A stretch of DNA of 64,000 bases from Pseudomonas sp. N3-W (lineage in GTDB: Bacteria > Pseudomonadota > Gammaproteobacteria > Pseudomonadales > Pseudomonadaceae): NCBI RefSeq assembly GCF_024970185.1, contig NZ_CP103965.1, positions 3,902,001 through 3,966,000 on the forward strand. Reading direction: 5' to 3'. Under the pieces are notes generated by a model, which was not told the DNA's origin, ran no database searches, and saw nothing but the letters and a program-made list of their open reading frames with translations. A program made the position numbers and the translations under genes. Position 1 is the stretch's first letter, and the number at the start of each line of letters is the position of its first letter. Below, piece after piece: positions 17,312 through 25,569 of the stretch.

Positions 17312-19855
17312 ATGGAACTGGCCAGCCTGATCGGACGCCTCAATCCGGACAACCGCCGCGCCCTCGAACGGGCCGCGCAACGTTGCCTGCAACGGGGGCA
17401 CCATTACGTCGAAATCGAACACCTGCTGCTGGAATTGCTGGACATCGAGGGCGGCGACTTTGCCTTTCTGTTGCCACGTTTCGGTCTGGAACGTGATGCG
17501 CTGACGGCGGAAATCAACAAGGCACTGGACCTGTTCAAAGCCGGCAGCACCCGCACCCCGGCGCTCTCCTCGCACACCCTTGGCCTGCTGGAAGATGCGG
17601 TGGTCCAGGCCAGTGTGCTGGGCATCGACAGCATCCGTTCCGGTTTGCTGTTGCTGGCGCTGATCGATCGCGACGAGCGCCGCAGTCTGCTGCTCAACAG
17701 CGCGTCTTCGCTGTTGCGCATTCCTCGGGAAGCGCTGCGTACCAACCTGCTGGAGTGGACTGAAAGTTCTCGCGAACACGTTGCAGGCGTGCGTTCTTCG
17801 GTGCCTGGAAATCCGCCACCGAAGCAGGATTCGGTACTCGATCAGTACACTCAGGATCTGACCGCCGACGCCCATGCCGGACGTATCGATCCAATCGTTG
17901 GCCGCGATGGCGAGATTCGGCAGTGCATCGACATTCTGCTGCGGCGTCGGCAGAACAACCCGATTCTGGTGGGCGCACCCGGTGTCGGCAAAACCGCCGT
18001 GGTCGAAGGCCTGGCCCTGCGGATCGCCGCCGGCGACGTGCCGCCGTCGTTGCAGGAGGTCAGCCTGCGGGTATTGGATCTTGGATTATTGCAGGCGGGC
18101 GCCGGGGTCAAAGGTGAATTCGAACAGCGCCTCAAAGGTGTGATCGACGCCGTTCGCAATGCGGAAAAACCCATCATCCTGTTCATCGACGAAGCCCACA
18201 CCCTGATCGGCGCGGGGGGTGTGGAAGGTGGCAGCGATGCGGCCAACCTGCTGAAACCGGCGCTGGCCCGTGGTGAGTTGCGCACCCTGGCCGCGACAAC
18301 CTGGATGGAGTACAAAAAATACTTCGAGAAAGACCCGGCCCTGGCCCGGCGCTTCCAGTTGGTGCAGGTCGAAGAGCCCGACGAAATCACCGCCGTCGAG
18401 ATGCTGCGCGGCGTCGCTGCAAAACTGGAACAACACCACGGCGTGCAAGTGCTCGATGCGGCGATTCATGAAGCCGTGAAACTGTCCCATCGCTACATTT
18501 CCGGCCGCCAGTTGCCAGACAAGGCCATCAGCGTGCTCGACACCGCATGCGCCCGGGTCGCCCTCGGGCAGCACGATGTGCCGCCGCCGCTGGAAAGCCT
18601 GCGCCACCGCCAGAACAGCCTCAAGGATGAAGTCGAACGTCTGCGCCGGGAACAGGCCACGGGGCTCGATCATCGCGAACGCATCACCCTGCTGGAAAAC
18701 GAATCCGCGACCAATGTGCAAGCCATCCGCGAGCTGGAAACACGCTGGAGCGAAGAGCGGGTGGCCGTGCGTGAACTGCTCGACACCCGCCGCCAGTTGC
18801 TGGCCCTGAGTGAGCGAGCCGACAGCGACAAATCCGATGAAGACACCGATAACCGCATCGACCACCTGGCTGCCGAACTGCTGCGCCTGGAAGCCGGACT
18901 CGACGCCATTCGCCAGGACGACCCACTGGTACCGGAACAGGTCGATACCAAGACCGTCGCCGCGGTCATCGCCGGCTGGACCGGCATCCCGGTGGGCAAA
19001 ATGCTCGCCGACGAAGCCCACGCCGTGCGTACCCTGGGCCAGCGCATGGGCCTGCGGGTCATGGGCCAAAGCATTGCGCTGGGCACCATCGCCCAACGCT
19101 TGCAGGCCTATCGCGCCGGCCTCACCGACCCCCAAAAACCAGTCGGCGTATTCCTGTTGGTCGGCCCCACGGGCGTCGGCAAAACCGAAACCGCTTACGC
19201 GCTGGCCGACGCCTTGTACGGCGGCGAACGCAACCTGATCAGCATCAACCTTTCGGAATACCAGGAAGCCCACACCGTCAGCCAACTCAAAGGCGCCCCG
19301 CCCGGTTATGTCGGATACGGAAGTGGCGGCGTGCTGACCGAAGCCGTGCGGCGTAAACCGTATTCGGTGGTGTTGCTGGATGAAATCGAAAAGGCCCATC
19401 CGGATGTACTGGAAGCGTTTTACAACGTGTTCGACAAGGGCGTGATGGAGGATGGCACCGGGTTGGTGGTCGACTTCAAGAACACCGTGATGCTGGCCAC
19501 CAGCAATGTCGGGGCTAAGTTGTTGCTGGATACACCGGTCGCGCAACTCGGCTCGGATGGCTTTAACGAAGCGCTGCACAAAGTGCTGTTGCAAGCATTC
19601 AGGCCGGCGTTTCTGGCACGGATGACGGTGGTGCCGTATCGGCCGCTGGATGAGGTGACGCTGGAAGCGATAGTGCTCGCGAAGCTGGAGAAACTGCGTG
19701 GGCGGTATAAAGCGGCAACGGGCAAACAGTTCGAGTTCGATGCCGGAATTGTGCAGGCGGTGCTGGCCAAGTGCAGTGCGGCTGGCGCGCGGGATGTCGA
19801 GAATGTGTTGATGACGCAAGTGACGGGAAAGTTGGCGGAGTGGGTGTTGGAGTAG
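17312..19855 (+). CDS. clpV: Type VI AAA+ ATPase ClpV (TssH)
   Basis: 847 aa. An N-terminal Clp_N-like domain (about 1-150) recognises the contracted sheath. Two AAA+ modules follow: Walker A GAPGVGKT near residue 220 with Walker B FIDEAHTL, and Walker A GPTGVGKT near 618 with LLDEIEKAH. A ClpB-type coiled-coil middle region lies between them, and the Clp C-terminal domain closes the chain. It recycles the TssBC sheath after firing. Last core gene of the rightward operon; the following genes have a different base composition. Confidence 0.95.
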   Translation: MELASLIGRLNPDNRRALERAAQRCLQRGHHYVEIEHLLLELLDIEGGDFAFLLPRFGLERDALTAEINKALDLFKAGSTRTPALSSHTLGLLEDAVVQASVLGIDSIRSGLLLLALIDRDERRSLLLNSASSLLRIPREALRTNLLEWTESSREHVAGVRSSVPGNPPPKQDSVLDQYTQDLTADAHAGRIDPIVGRDGEIRQCIDILLRRRQNNPILVGAPGVGKTAVVEGLALRIAAGDVPPSLQEVSLRVLDLGLLQAGAGVKGEFEQRLKGVIDAVRNAEKPIILFIDEAHTLIGAGGVEGGSDAANLLKPALARGELRTLAATTWMEYKKYFEKDPALARRFQLVQVEEPDEITAVEMLRGVAAKLEQHHGVQVLDAAIHEAVKLSHRYISGRQLPDKAISVLDTACARVALGQHDVPPPLESLRHRQNSLKDEVERLRREQATGLDHRERITLLENESATNVQAIRELETRWSEERVAVRELLDTRRQLLALSERADSDKSDEDTDNRIDHLAAELLRLEAGLDAIRQDDPLVPEQVDTKTVAAVIAGWTGIPVGKMLADEAHAVRTLGQRMGLRVMGQSIALGTIAQRLQAYRAGLTDPQKPVGVFLLVGPTGVGKTETAYALADALYGGERNLISINLSEYQEAHTVSQLKGAPPGYVGYGSGGVLTEAVRRKPYSVVLLDEIEKAHPDVLEAFYNVFDKGVMEDGTGLVVDFKNTVMLATSNVGAKLLLDTPVAQLGSDGFNEALHKVLLQAFRPAFLARMTVVPYRPLDEVTLEAIVLAKLEKLRGRYKAATGKQFEFDAGIVQAVLAKCSAAGARDVENVLMTQVTGKLAEWVLE

Positions 19856-19878
19856 CCACAAAAAAGGATAAACAGACC

Positions 19879-20628
19879 ATGCAAATACTCGTAAAGCTTA
19901 ATGGCGGTCATGGCACCACAGTGATTGAATTGCCCGACCATTCAACCCGCGCGGCGGCAATGCCACTGATATTGGCAGCTTATGGCCTGGACCCCGCTGC
20001 TCCTGTGCAACCGATACTCCTTGCTGCGAGCAATAGCCGTCCCATCGGTGCAACTGAAGCATTGCAAAATGAAGGCAACTATCAGTTGATCCACAGACCG
20101 CAATTTGTGCCACAAATCGATGACGAGGTGCTGCTGCTTTTAACCATACGGCTGAATCATCTTCAGGCTCACCCTCGCCCCAGGCACCTGATTTTTATCA
20201 GTACGGGAAGCCATATCAATGGCGAGAAAGGCGCGCTGGAAGCCGCCAACCAACAATGCCCCGATGACGTTGTAAAACATTGCCTGGGTCACGACATGAG
20301 TTTGTCGGTCATGTTGATCGACGCCGATTTCCAGAACCCGCATCAGGTGGGTCAAATCTATCACCACGATCACAACTGGCAGGTATCGCCGCCGCAATTG
20401 CTGCTTGGGAAAGTACGTCACTTCAGGCATTCCGTTACGGATTTCAAACTGTCGACGTATCAGAGTCATCTCGAAAACTGGGGCCAGCCTTCACCACAAC
20501 TGGCCGGCTTCAATCTGGCCGCGCTGGGTGATGTCACCAATGATATGGGCGGCCAACTCGTGGTGCGCATGTATAACGGCAATATTACGTTCAACAGCCA
20601 GCCGGACCTGCCCTTGGGAGTCTATTGA
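19879..20628 (+). CDS. Protein with ubiquitin-like N-terminal segment, unknown function
   Basis: 249 aa; start ATG with AAGGA ten bases upstream, 23 bases after clpV. Residues 1-73 follow ubiquitin closely: the start MQILVK against MQIFVK, a second strand TTVIEL, a helix, then GLDPAAPVQPILLA matching ubiquitin GIPPDQQRLIFA, and a final strand ending QLIHR like ubiquitin HLVLR. It is not followed by a terminal Gly-Gly; the chain continues for about 175 residues. That part has an alpha/beta pattern (HLIFISTGSHINGEKGA, LSVMLIDADF, a His-rich YHHDHNW) that I do not recognise. There is no signal peptide or membrane helix. G+C is low for this genome (27 of 60 bases at 20101-20160, against 45 of 60 at 18541-18600 in clpV). 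The ubiquitin-like reading is by eye. The role could be effector, adaptor or immunity. Confidence 0.8.
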   Translation: MQILVKLNGGHGTTVIELPDHSTRAAAMPLILAAYGLDPAAPVQPILLAASNSRPIGATEALQNEGNYQLIHRPQFVPQIDDEVLLLLTIRLNHLQAHPRPRHLIFISTGSHINGEKGALEAANQQCPDDVVKHCLGHDMSLSVMLIDADFQNPHQVGQIYHHDHNWQVSPPQLLLGKVRHFRHSVTDFKLSTYQSHLENWGQPSPQLAGFNLAALGDVTNDMGGQLVVRMYNGNITFNSQPDLPLGVY

Positions 20629-20672
20629 ACACCAGGCGCCAATAGGTCAGCCCTGAAAGAAGGTGCCCCACC

Positions 20673-21608
20673 ATGCCCATGCAGGACTACACCGCCAAAG
20701 ACCTGAGCGTTTTTTCGACGATTATCGCCCGGGCGGCCTGCTTGCGTAATTGGGGCGCCGACCTGGGCGCCGGTGGCGCGGGCCCAGCCATTGAAGAAGT
20801 GCAGTGCATGCTGTTTCGCGAGTCGCTGTACGTCGCCGGCAATCACGGGGAGCACGCATCGATTGCCGATTTTTTCCGGGCATTTGGCGTTTCCAATCAA
20901 ACCACGTTCATTGACTGCCTGAGGTACAGCCATTGGTTGTTATCAACACCGTACGTGACCCGAACGGCCGTGACAGGCAGGTCCTATCACGGTGCATTCA
21001 GTGGCCAGGAAGACATCACCCTGAACTATGCCGCTGAAAGCCTGGGTCATATTGCGCCCTTGTCACTGGTCGAGATCGCCCAGGCAAGAGGCCTGGTCAC
21101 CACCGCGGTATTACCGGCAGGCCCACAACGAACCCTGGCCTGGTTCCTCAAGAAATTTACCGGGGCGCCAGCGCTGGCCGGGTTGAACCGGCCCGCCGCC
21201 ACCGCGTTCCATTACGCGACGAATTTCAACGGCATCCACACCATCAACCTGCTGGACGACAGCACGACGGTCCATGCCGAGCTCAAGCTGTTGCGAATGC
21301 TGGCCTACGCGCACACGCAAAACCTGATGCCGAGAACAACCGGCAGGGTCCGGATCGGAGGTTTGAAACGCACCTGTGCGTTTTGTGCCGCCTGGATCAG
21401 CCGTTTCCAACCCTGGATGTTCAAAGCGTTCGAGGTACGGATTGATCTCCCGGCAGACGACACCCGAGGCGTCGCCGATGGTGCGGGAAATCGCCCCTCC
21501 AATGTGGGAGAAGCGGGGTTTGGCCTGTATGTTCAGACGCTTTTCAACGGGGGCGCCAACAGCAATTGTCTGGATGTCGCCGCTCATGCCGACGACGACG
21601 CCTGGTAA
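20673..21608 (+). CDS. Putative deaminase-fold protein, possible T6SS cargo
   Basis: 311 aa; ATG about nine bases after AAGG. The C-terminal third has the zinc signature of nucleotide and nucleic-acid deaminases: HAE at 201-203 (TTVHAELKLLRML) and CxxC at Cys235/Cys238 (GGLKRTCAFCAAW), about 32 residues apart with a hydrophobic strand between. In the family the His and two Cys bind zinc and the Glu moves protons. Many bacterial toxins delivered by T6SS or contact systems have this fold. The N-terminal 170 residues are unrecognised, with no signal peptide or membrane helix. It sits 44 bases after the ubiquitin-like gene and 51 before the nuclease gene. A free nucleotide deaminase or a non-toxic role is also possible. 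Confidence 0.82.
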   Translation: MPMQDYTAKDLSVFSTIIARAACLRNWGADLGAGGAGPAIEEVQCMLFRESLYVAGNHGEHASIADFFRAFGVSNQTTFIDCLRYSHWLLSTPYVTRTAVTGRSYHGAFSGQEDITLNYAAESLGHIAPLSLVEIAQARGLVTTAVLPAGPQRTLAWFLKKFTGAPALAGLNRPAATAFHYATNFNGIHTINLLDDSTTVHAELKLLRMLAYAHTQNLMPRTTGRVRIGGLKRTCAFCAAWISRFQPWMFKAFEVRIDLPADDTRGVADGAGNRPSNVGEAGFGLYVQTLFNGGANSNCLDVAAHADDDAW

Positions 21609-21659
21609 TCGACGGCAGACAGCCTGGCGCCATGACGACTGAAAAAGGAGCGTTGACCC

Positions 21660-22328
21660 ATGAGAATCGGCAGCTTCAATGTCGAAAAGAACGGCAAGTC
21701 TTCAACACTCGACAAGCAGACTCAAGTCGATTTCTTTATTAACAATTGCTGCACCAGCGACGCCTGGGATGCTGACATCGTTTTCCTGTGCGAGATCCAT
21801 TCGGCCCAGATTGATAACTACAGGTCCAACCTGGCTGACATCTACAAGCACTACACCGTGCATGCATTCGACGGCGGTTATTCAAATGCCTACATTGTCC
21901 TGGTCAAGAGTTTTGAAGCCCTTCAAGTGTGCAGTCAGGGCAGCCTCTTCGGTTTGAACAGGGATCTGATTGCCGTGGAGGCGAACGGTGTGAAGGGGTA
22001 TTGCGGCTATGTTTTCCTCGCGCATTTCAAATCCGGGCAGAGCGGCCTGACCCGAAGCCAGCTCAAATCCTGCACGGCCCTGGGCGGCAAATGGGTCGCT
22101 ACCGGTGACCTGAATCTGGAATACGAGAACGTCGGCCTGCTCGATACGGCGGGCCTGGCCTATCAATGTTGGGACGGTCAGCAGACCCAAAGCAAAGGCG
22201 GGATTCTCGATTGGGTGCTGGCCTCGGCAGACGTGACCGTCAACGTTGTCGACATTACCGGACTTGGGCACATTTTCGATATGTCCGGCCCCGACCACCG
22301 TCCTATTCTTTTTGACGTTACCGGTTAA
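21660..22328 (+). CDS. Endonuclease/exonuclease/phosphatase-family nuclease
   Basis: 222 aa with a strong AAGGAG site. All the usual DNase I/exonuclease III fold residues are in order: Asn7 (SFNVEKN), Glu45 (FLCEIHS), His122 (AHFKSG), Asp150 and Asn152 (TGDLNLE), Asp184 (GILDWVLAS) and Asp212-His213 (GPDHRPILF). Family members are Mg-dependent nucleases or phosphodiesterases. There is no signal peptide. The position between the deaminase-like gene and vgrG suggests T6SS cargo or a partner that cuts deaminated nucleic acid; a housekeeping role seems less likely here. No obvious immunity gene follows. Confidence 0.88.
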   Translation: MRIGSFNVEKNGKSSTLDKQTQVDFFINNCCTSDAWDADIVFLCEIHSAQIDNYRSNLADIYKHYTVHAFDGGYSNAYIVLVKSFEALQVCSQGSLFGLNRDLIAVEANGVKGYCGYVFLAHFKSGQSGLTRSQLKSCTALGGKWVATGDLNLEYENVGLLDTAGLAYQCWDGQQTQSKGGILDWVLASADVTVNVVDITGLGHIFDMSGPDHRPILFDVTG

Positions 22329-22362
22329 TTGCCAATCTTGCGCTGCCATTCAAGGACTTCCG

Positions 22363-24372
22363 ATGCCTCGCAGTACCGACAGCAACACCACGCTCTCCCT
22401 CACCGCCACCTCGCTGTCGGCGCTCTACCCTGAGTCGCTGTCCGGCGACGAATCGCTCAACGCCCTGGGCAGCCAGACCCTCAACGGCCTCAACGATGGC
22501 ACTTCCCTCACGCTAACCACGGCCGTCGCCACCCACGTCACCACCACCCTGCACAACGACGCCCAGCTGCGCCCCTTCGATGCGTTGGTCGCCGAAATTC
22601 GCCAGCTCCCCGCCGACGCCACCGCCGAGCGTTATCAGCTGGTTTTAAGACCATGGCTCTGGTGGCTGACCCTGGCCAGCAACAACCGGGTGTTCCAGAA
22701 CCTCGCCACCTCGGACATCGTCACCACGATTTTCAAGGCCCACGGTTTCACCGACTTCAAACTGTCCCTGAGTGGTAGCTACACCCCAAGGGAATACTGC
22801 GTTCAATACGGCGAAACCGATTTCGCCTTCGTTTCGCGGCTTTTGGAAGAGGAAGGGATTTTCTGGTTTTTCACCCACGAAGCGGGCAAACACACACTGG
22901 TGCTGGGAGACAGCAACGACGCCTTCGTGCAGATCCCCAATGGGCCGACAGTGAACTACCTCGGCCAGAAAATCGGCGAGCGCGAGCTGCACGGCATTCG
23001 TGCCGGGCAGGTGTGCATGCAGGCCGTAGCCGGGGTGTATCGGGCGACGGATTACGCGTTCACCACACCGACCACCTCGTTGTACGGCCAGGCCGAGGCA
23101 GTGGCTGGCCCGTTGTCGATGTATGAACATCCGGGCGGTTACAACGTCAAGGCTCGCGGCGATGCCCTGACCAAGCAGCGGGTTGACGGGTTGCGCAGTC
23201 AGCAGAAGCGTTTTGTCGGCGAAAGCGATTGCCGCTGGCTGGTGCCGGGGCACTGGTTCACCCTCGCCGGGCATGATGATGCAAGTCTGAATATCGACTG
23301 GGTGGTGACGTCCGTGACCCATGAAGCCAGTCACGAGGACTATCGCAATCGCTTCGAGGCGATCCCGAAAGCCACGCCGTATCGACCGGCGCGCATCACC
23401 CGCAAACCGCTGATGCACACGCAGACGGCGATGGTGGTGGGCAAGTCCGGCGAAGACATCTGGACCGATGAATACGGGCGGATCAAGTTGCAGTTCCCGT
23501 GGGATCGCGACGGCAAGAATGACGAAACCAGTTCCTGCTGGGTACGGGTGGTGTTGCCCTGGAGTGGCAAGGGTTTTGGCATGCAGTTTGTGCCGCGCAT
23601 CGGCCAGGAAGTGATCGTGACGTTCATTGATGGCGACCCGGATCGGCCGCTGGTCACCGGGTGCGTCTACAACGGCGACAACGCCCTGCCCTATGCGCTG
23701 CCGGCGAATCAGACGCAGTCCGGGATCAAGACCCAGTCGTCCAAGGGCGGTGGCGGGTTCAACGAGTTGCGCTTCGAGGACAAGAAAGACGCCGAAGAGG
23801 TGTTTGTGCAGGCGCAGAAGGACTTCAAGATCAACGTACTCAATGACACCACCGCCACTGTTGGCCACGACGAGATCCTGACGGTGCAGAACGCCCGCAC
23901 CCGCACGGTGAAGGAAGGCGATGAAACGGTGACGCTGGAGAAAGGCAAACGCAGCGTGACCATCCAGACCGGCAGCGACAGTCTGGATGTGAAGGACACT
24001 CGCACCGTGAAAGTCGGCGCCGATCAGACCCACAGCACCGGCGGCAATTACGAGCACAAGGTCACGGGCAATTACAGCCTGACAGTGGACGGCAATCTGA
24101 CGATCAAGGTGTCCGGCACGCTGACCCTGCAAAGCGGTGACAGCTTCACGATCAAGAGTGGCGCCGATCTCGCCGCACAGGCCGGCACCTCCATCACGCA
24201 GAAGGCCGGCACGGCACTGACCAATCAGGCCGGTACATCGCTGACCAACAAGGCCGGCACCACCCTGACCAACGATGCCGGGGTCAGCCTGATGAACAAG
24301 GGCGGCGCCGAGCAGACCGTGGATGGCGGCGGCATGCTGACCATCAAGGGCGGGCTGGTGAAGGTCAACTGA
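22363..24372 (+). CDS. vgrG: Type VI spike protein VgrG (TssI)
   Basis: 669 aa; ATG six bases after AAGGA. The gp27-like half carries FLSRLLEEEG-type text (FVSRLLEEEGIFWFF) and the gp5 OB-fold follows with DEYGRIKLQFPWDRDG and WVRVVLPWSGKGFGMQFVPRIGQEV-type sequence. The C-terminal needle is a beta-helix with repeated LTN.AGT units near residues 625-650 and ends TIKGGLVKVN. No extra effector domain is fused, so cargo must ride on the PAAR-like tip, on Hcp, or bind directly. It begins 34 bases after the nuclease gene on the same strand. Confidence 0.95.
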   Translation: MPRSTDSNTTLSLTATSLSALYPESLSGDESLNALGSQTLNGLNDGTSLTLTTAVATHVTTTLHNDAQLRPFDALVAEIRQLPADATAERYQLVLRPWLWWLTLASNNRVFQNLATSDIVTTIFKAHGFTDFKLSLSGSYTPREYCVQYGETDFAFVSRLLEEEGIFWFFTHEAGKHTLVLGDSNDAFVQIPNGPTVNYLGQKIGERELHGIRAGQVCMQAVAGVYRATDYAFTTPTTSLYGQAEAVAGPLSMYEHPGGYNVKARGDALTKQRVDGLRSQQKRFVGESDCRWLVPGHWFTLAGHDDASLNIDWVVTSVTHEASHEDYRNRFEAIPKATPYRPARITRKPLMHTQTAMVVGKSGEDIWTDEYGRIKLQFPWDRDGKNDETSSCWVRVVLPWSGKGFGMQFVPRIGQEVIVTFIDGDPDRPLVTGCVYNGDNALPYALPANQTQSGIKTQSSKGGGGFNELRFEDKKDAEEVFVQAQKDFKINVLNDTTATVGHDEILTVQNARTRTVKEGDETVTLEKGKRSVTIQTGSDSLDVKDTRTVKVGADQTHSTGGNYEHKVTGNYSLTVDGNLTIKVSGTLTLQSGDSFTIKSGADLAAQAGTSITQKAGTALTNQAGTSLTNKAGTTLTNDAGVSLMNKGGAEQTVDGGGMLTIKGGLVKVN

Positions 24373-24385
24373 GGAGATGATGAGG

Positions 24386-24928
24386 ATGACATCGCGCAAT
24401 GTGGATGTGGAGCGCGGCGACAGTCGCATGCAGGGGCAACTGGTTGATGAGCAACTGGATGGCCCGCTGCATGTTCAGGAAGCCGGACGGCCCCAGGCGA
24501 AGCTCAGTTACAGCCACGGCGAACTGCAAGGCACCAGCCTGATGTACCACCCCAACGGCAAAGTCTCGGCGCAGTTGCCTTATGTGCGCGACAAGTTGCA
24601 GGGCATCGCCAGTTTCTTTGCCCCCGAGGGCTGGTTGCAGCGCAAGGCCACGTACCGGCGCGGACTGCTGCATGGCGAGGCGAACAATTATTTCCCCGAC
24701 GGGCAACTGGCCGAGGCCGAGTTTTATCGTGACGGGGTGCGTGAGGGGCGTTATCAGCGCTTTCATCCGAACGGTAAGCCGGCAGTCGATGCGCGCTACC
24801 TCAATGGACAGTTGGTAGAACCGGAACATGGATTTGCCAGCGATGGCCGACCACTGGATGCCGACGGCAAACCGATTTCGCGGGTGCGCTGGTGGTATCG
24901 GCGTTGGGCTGATCCGGCTCAGGGCTAA
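24386..24928 (+). CDS. MORN-repeat (YwqK-like) protein downstream of vgrG
   Basis: About 180 aa. Three ATGs lie close together (24377, 24380, 24386); the last is best spaced from GAGGAG. The protein is a run of about five MORN-type repeats: YSHGELQGTSLMYHPNGK, YRRGLLHGEANNYFPDGQ, YRDGVREGRYQRFHPNGK and similar. Proteins of the YwqK antitoxin-like group have this make-up, and relatives often sit beside vgrG or PAAR genes. It may be an adaptor or an immunity-type protein, but which partner it serves is not shown. It is soluble, without a signal peptide. Confidence 0.85.
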   Translation: MTSRNVDVERGDSRMQGQLVDEQLDGPLHVQEAGRPQAKLSYSHGELQGTSLMYHPNGKVSAQLPYVRDKLQGIASFFAPEGWLQRKATYRRGLLHGEANNYFPDGQLAEAEFYRDGVREGRYQRFHPNGKPAVDARYLNGQLVEPEHGFASDGRPLDADGKPISRVRWWYRRWADPAQG

Positions 24929-24941
24929 GGCATATGAGATT

Positions 24942-24969
24942 CCCCTGTGGGAGCTCGCTCCCACAGGGG
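24942..24969. terminator. Perfect short hairpin between convergent genes
   Basis: CCCCTGTGGGAGC and its inverse complement are separated by two bases, a reduced REP unit. It lies between the convergent MORN and PAAR-like genes and probably stops transcription from both sides. Confidence 0.6.
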
Positions 24970-24992
24970 GGGTGTTTGCACAATTGCACTTT

Positions 24993-25388
24993 TCAGGGAA
25001 TAAGCATCTGCATCTGCCCCGGCATCGCGATCTTGATCACTCCGGCCCAGTTGCACATCAGCGTGCTGTTGGCATCCAGCGCCGGCATGCCGCCCAGCAG
25101 CACGGTGGGTGCACCGCCGGGGATCCAGGGCGCGGCGGTGGCCGGAATGCACGGCATGGGCGTCAGCACTCCGAGGGCTGCGGCCGTCGCGGCGGCGACC
25201 ATCGGGTTGGCCATGCTCATGCACACCCCGAACGGCATCACGTTCACCAGCGGGATGTGGTCCATGATATTCGCCGCCGGCATGCCTCCTGTCAGCGTGC
25301 GGTTCACCGGCAGCACGTTGAGCACGCCGGGCGCAGCGCCGAAGCTGCATTGCAGGGTGGCAGTGGCACAGACTTGCGGACAGCCCAT
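24993..25388 (-). CDS. PAAR-like DUF4280 spike-tip protein
   Basis: 131 aa; ATG seven bases after GGAG. It has the DUF4280 pattern: CATATLQCSFG with paired Cys, ANIMDHIPLVNVMPFGVCMSMANP, then PCIPATAAPW and a C-terminal beta part ending GQMQMLIP. PAAR and PAAR-like proteins sharpen the VgrG tip and may carry cargo. There is no fused toxin domain. It is on the opposite strand, converging on the MORN gene, so it is expressed from its own promoter. Confidence 0.9.
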   Translation of the reverse strand: MGCPQVCATATLQCSFGAAPGVLNVLPVNRTLTGGMPAANIMDHIPLVNVMPFGVCMSMANPMVAAATAAALGVLTPMPCIPATAAPWIPGGAPTVLLGGMPALDANSTLMCNWAGVIKIAMPGQMQMLIP

Positions 25389-25488
25389 TTGCAATCTCCT
25401 TTGCGAATCCCTTCAACACTAGCCTGCGCGCCCGGTTCTCGCACATTCGGAACGCTGATTATCCGGCAACACGCTAACCTATAAGACC

Positions 25489-25506
25489 GCGTCACCCTTG
25501 TGACGC
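25489..25506. promoter_or_regulatory. Perfect inverted repeat, candidate operator
   Basis: GCGTCAC-CCTT-GTGACGC has seven-base arms and a four-base centre. It is in the gap between the divergent PAAR-like gene and the phosphotransferase gene, 63 bases before the latter's ATG, a typical place for a dimeric regulator. Confidence 0.45.
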
Positions 25507-25569
25507 CTGCGGTGCCCCATTAGATTAGCCAATGATGTCTGGCCTCCAAAATAAGCAGAAGGGATAAGC

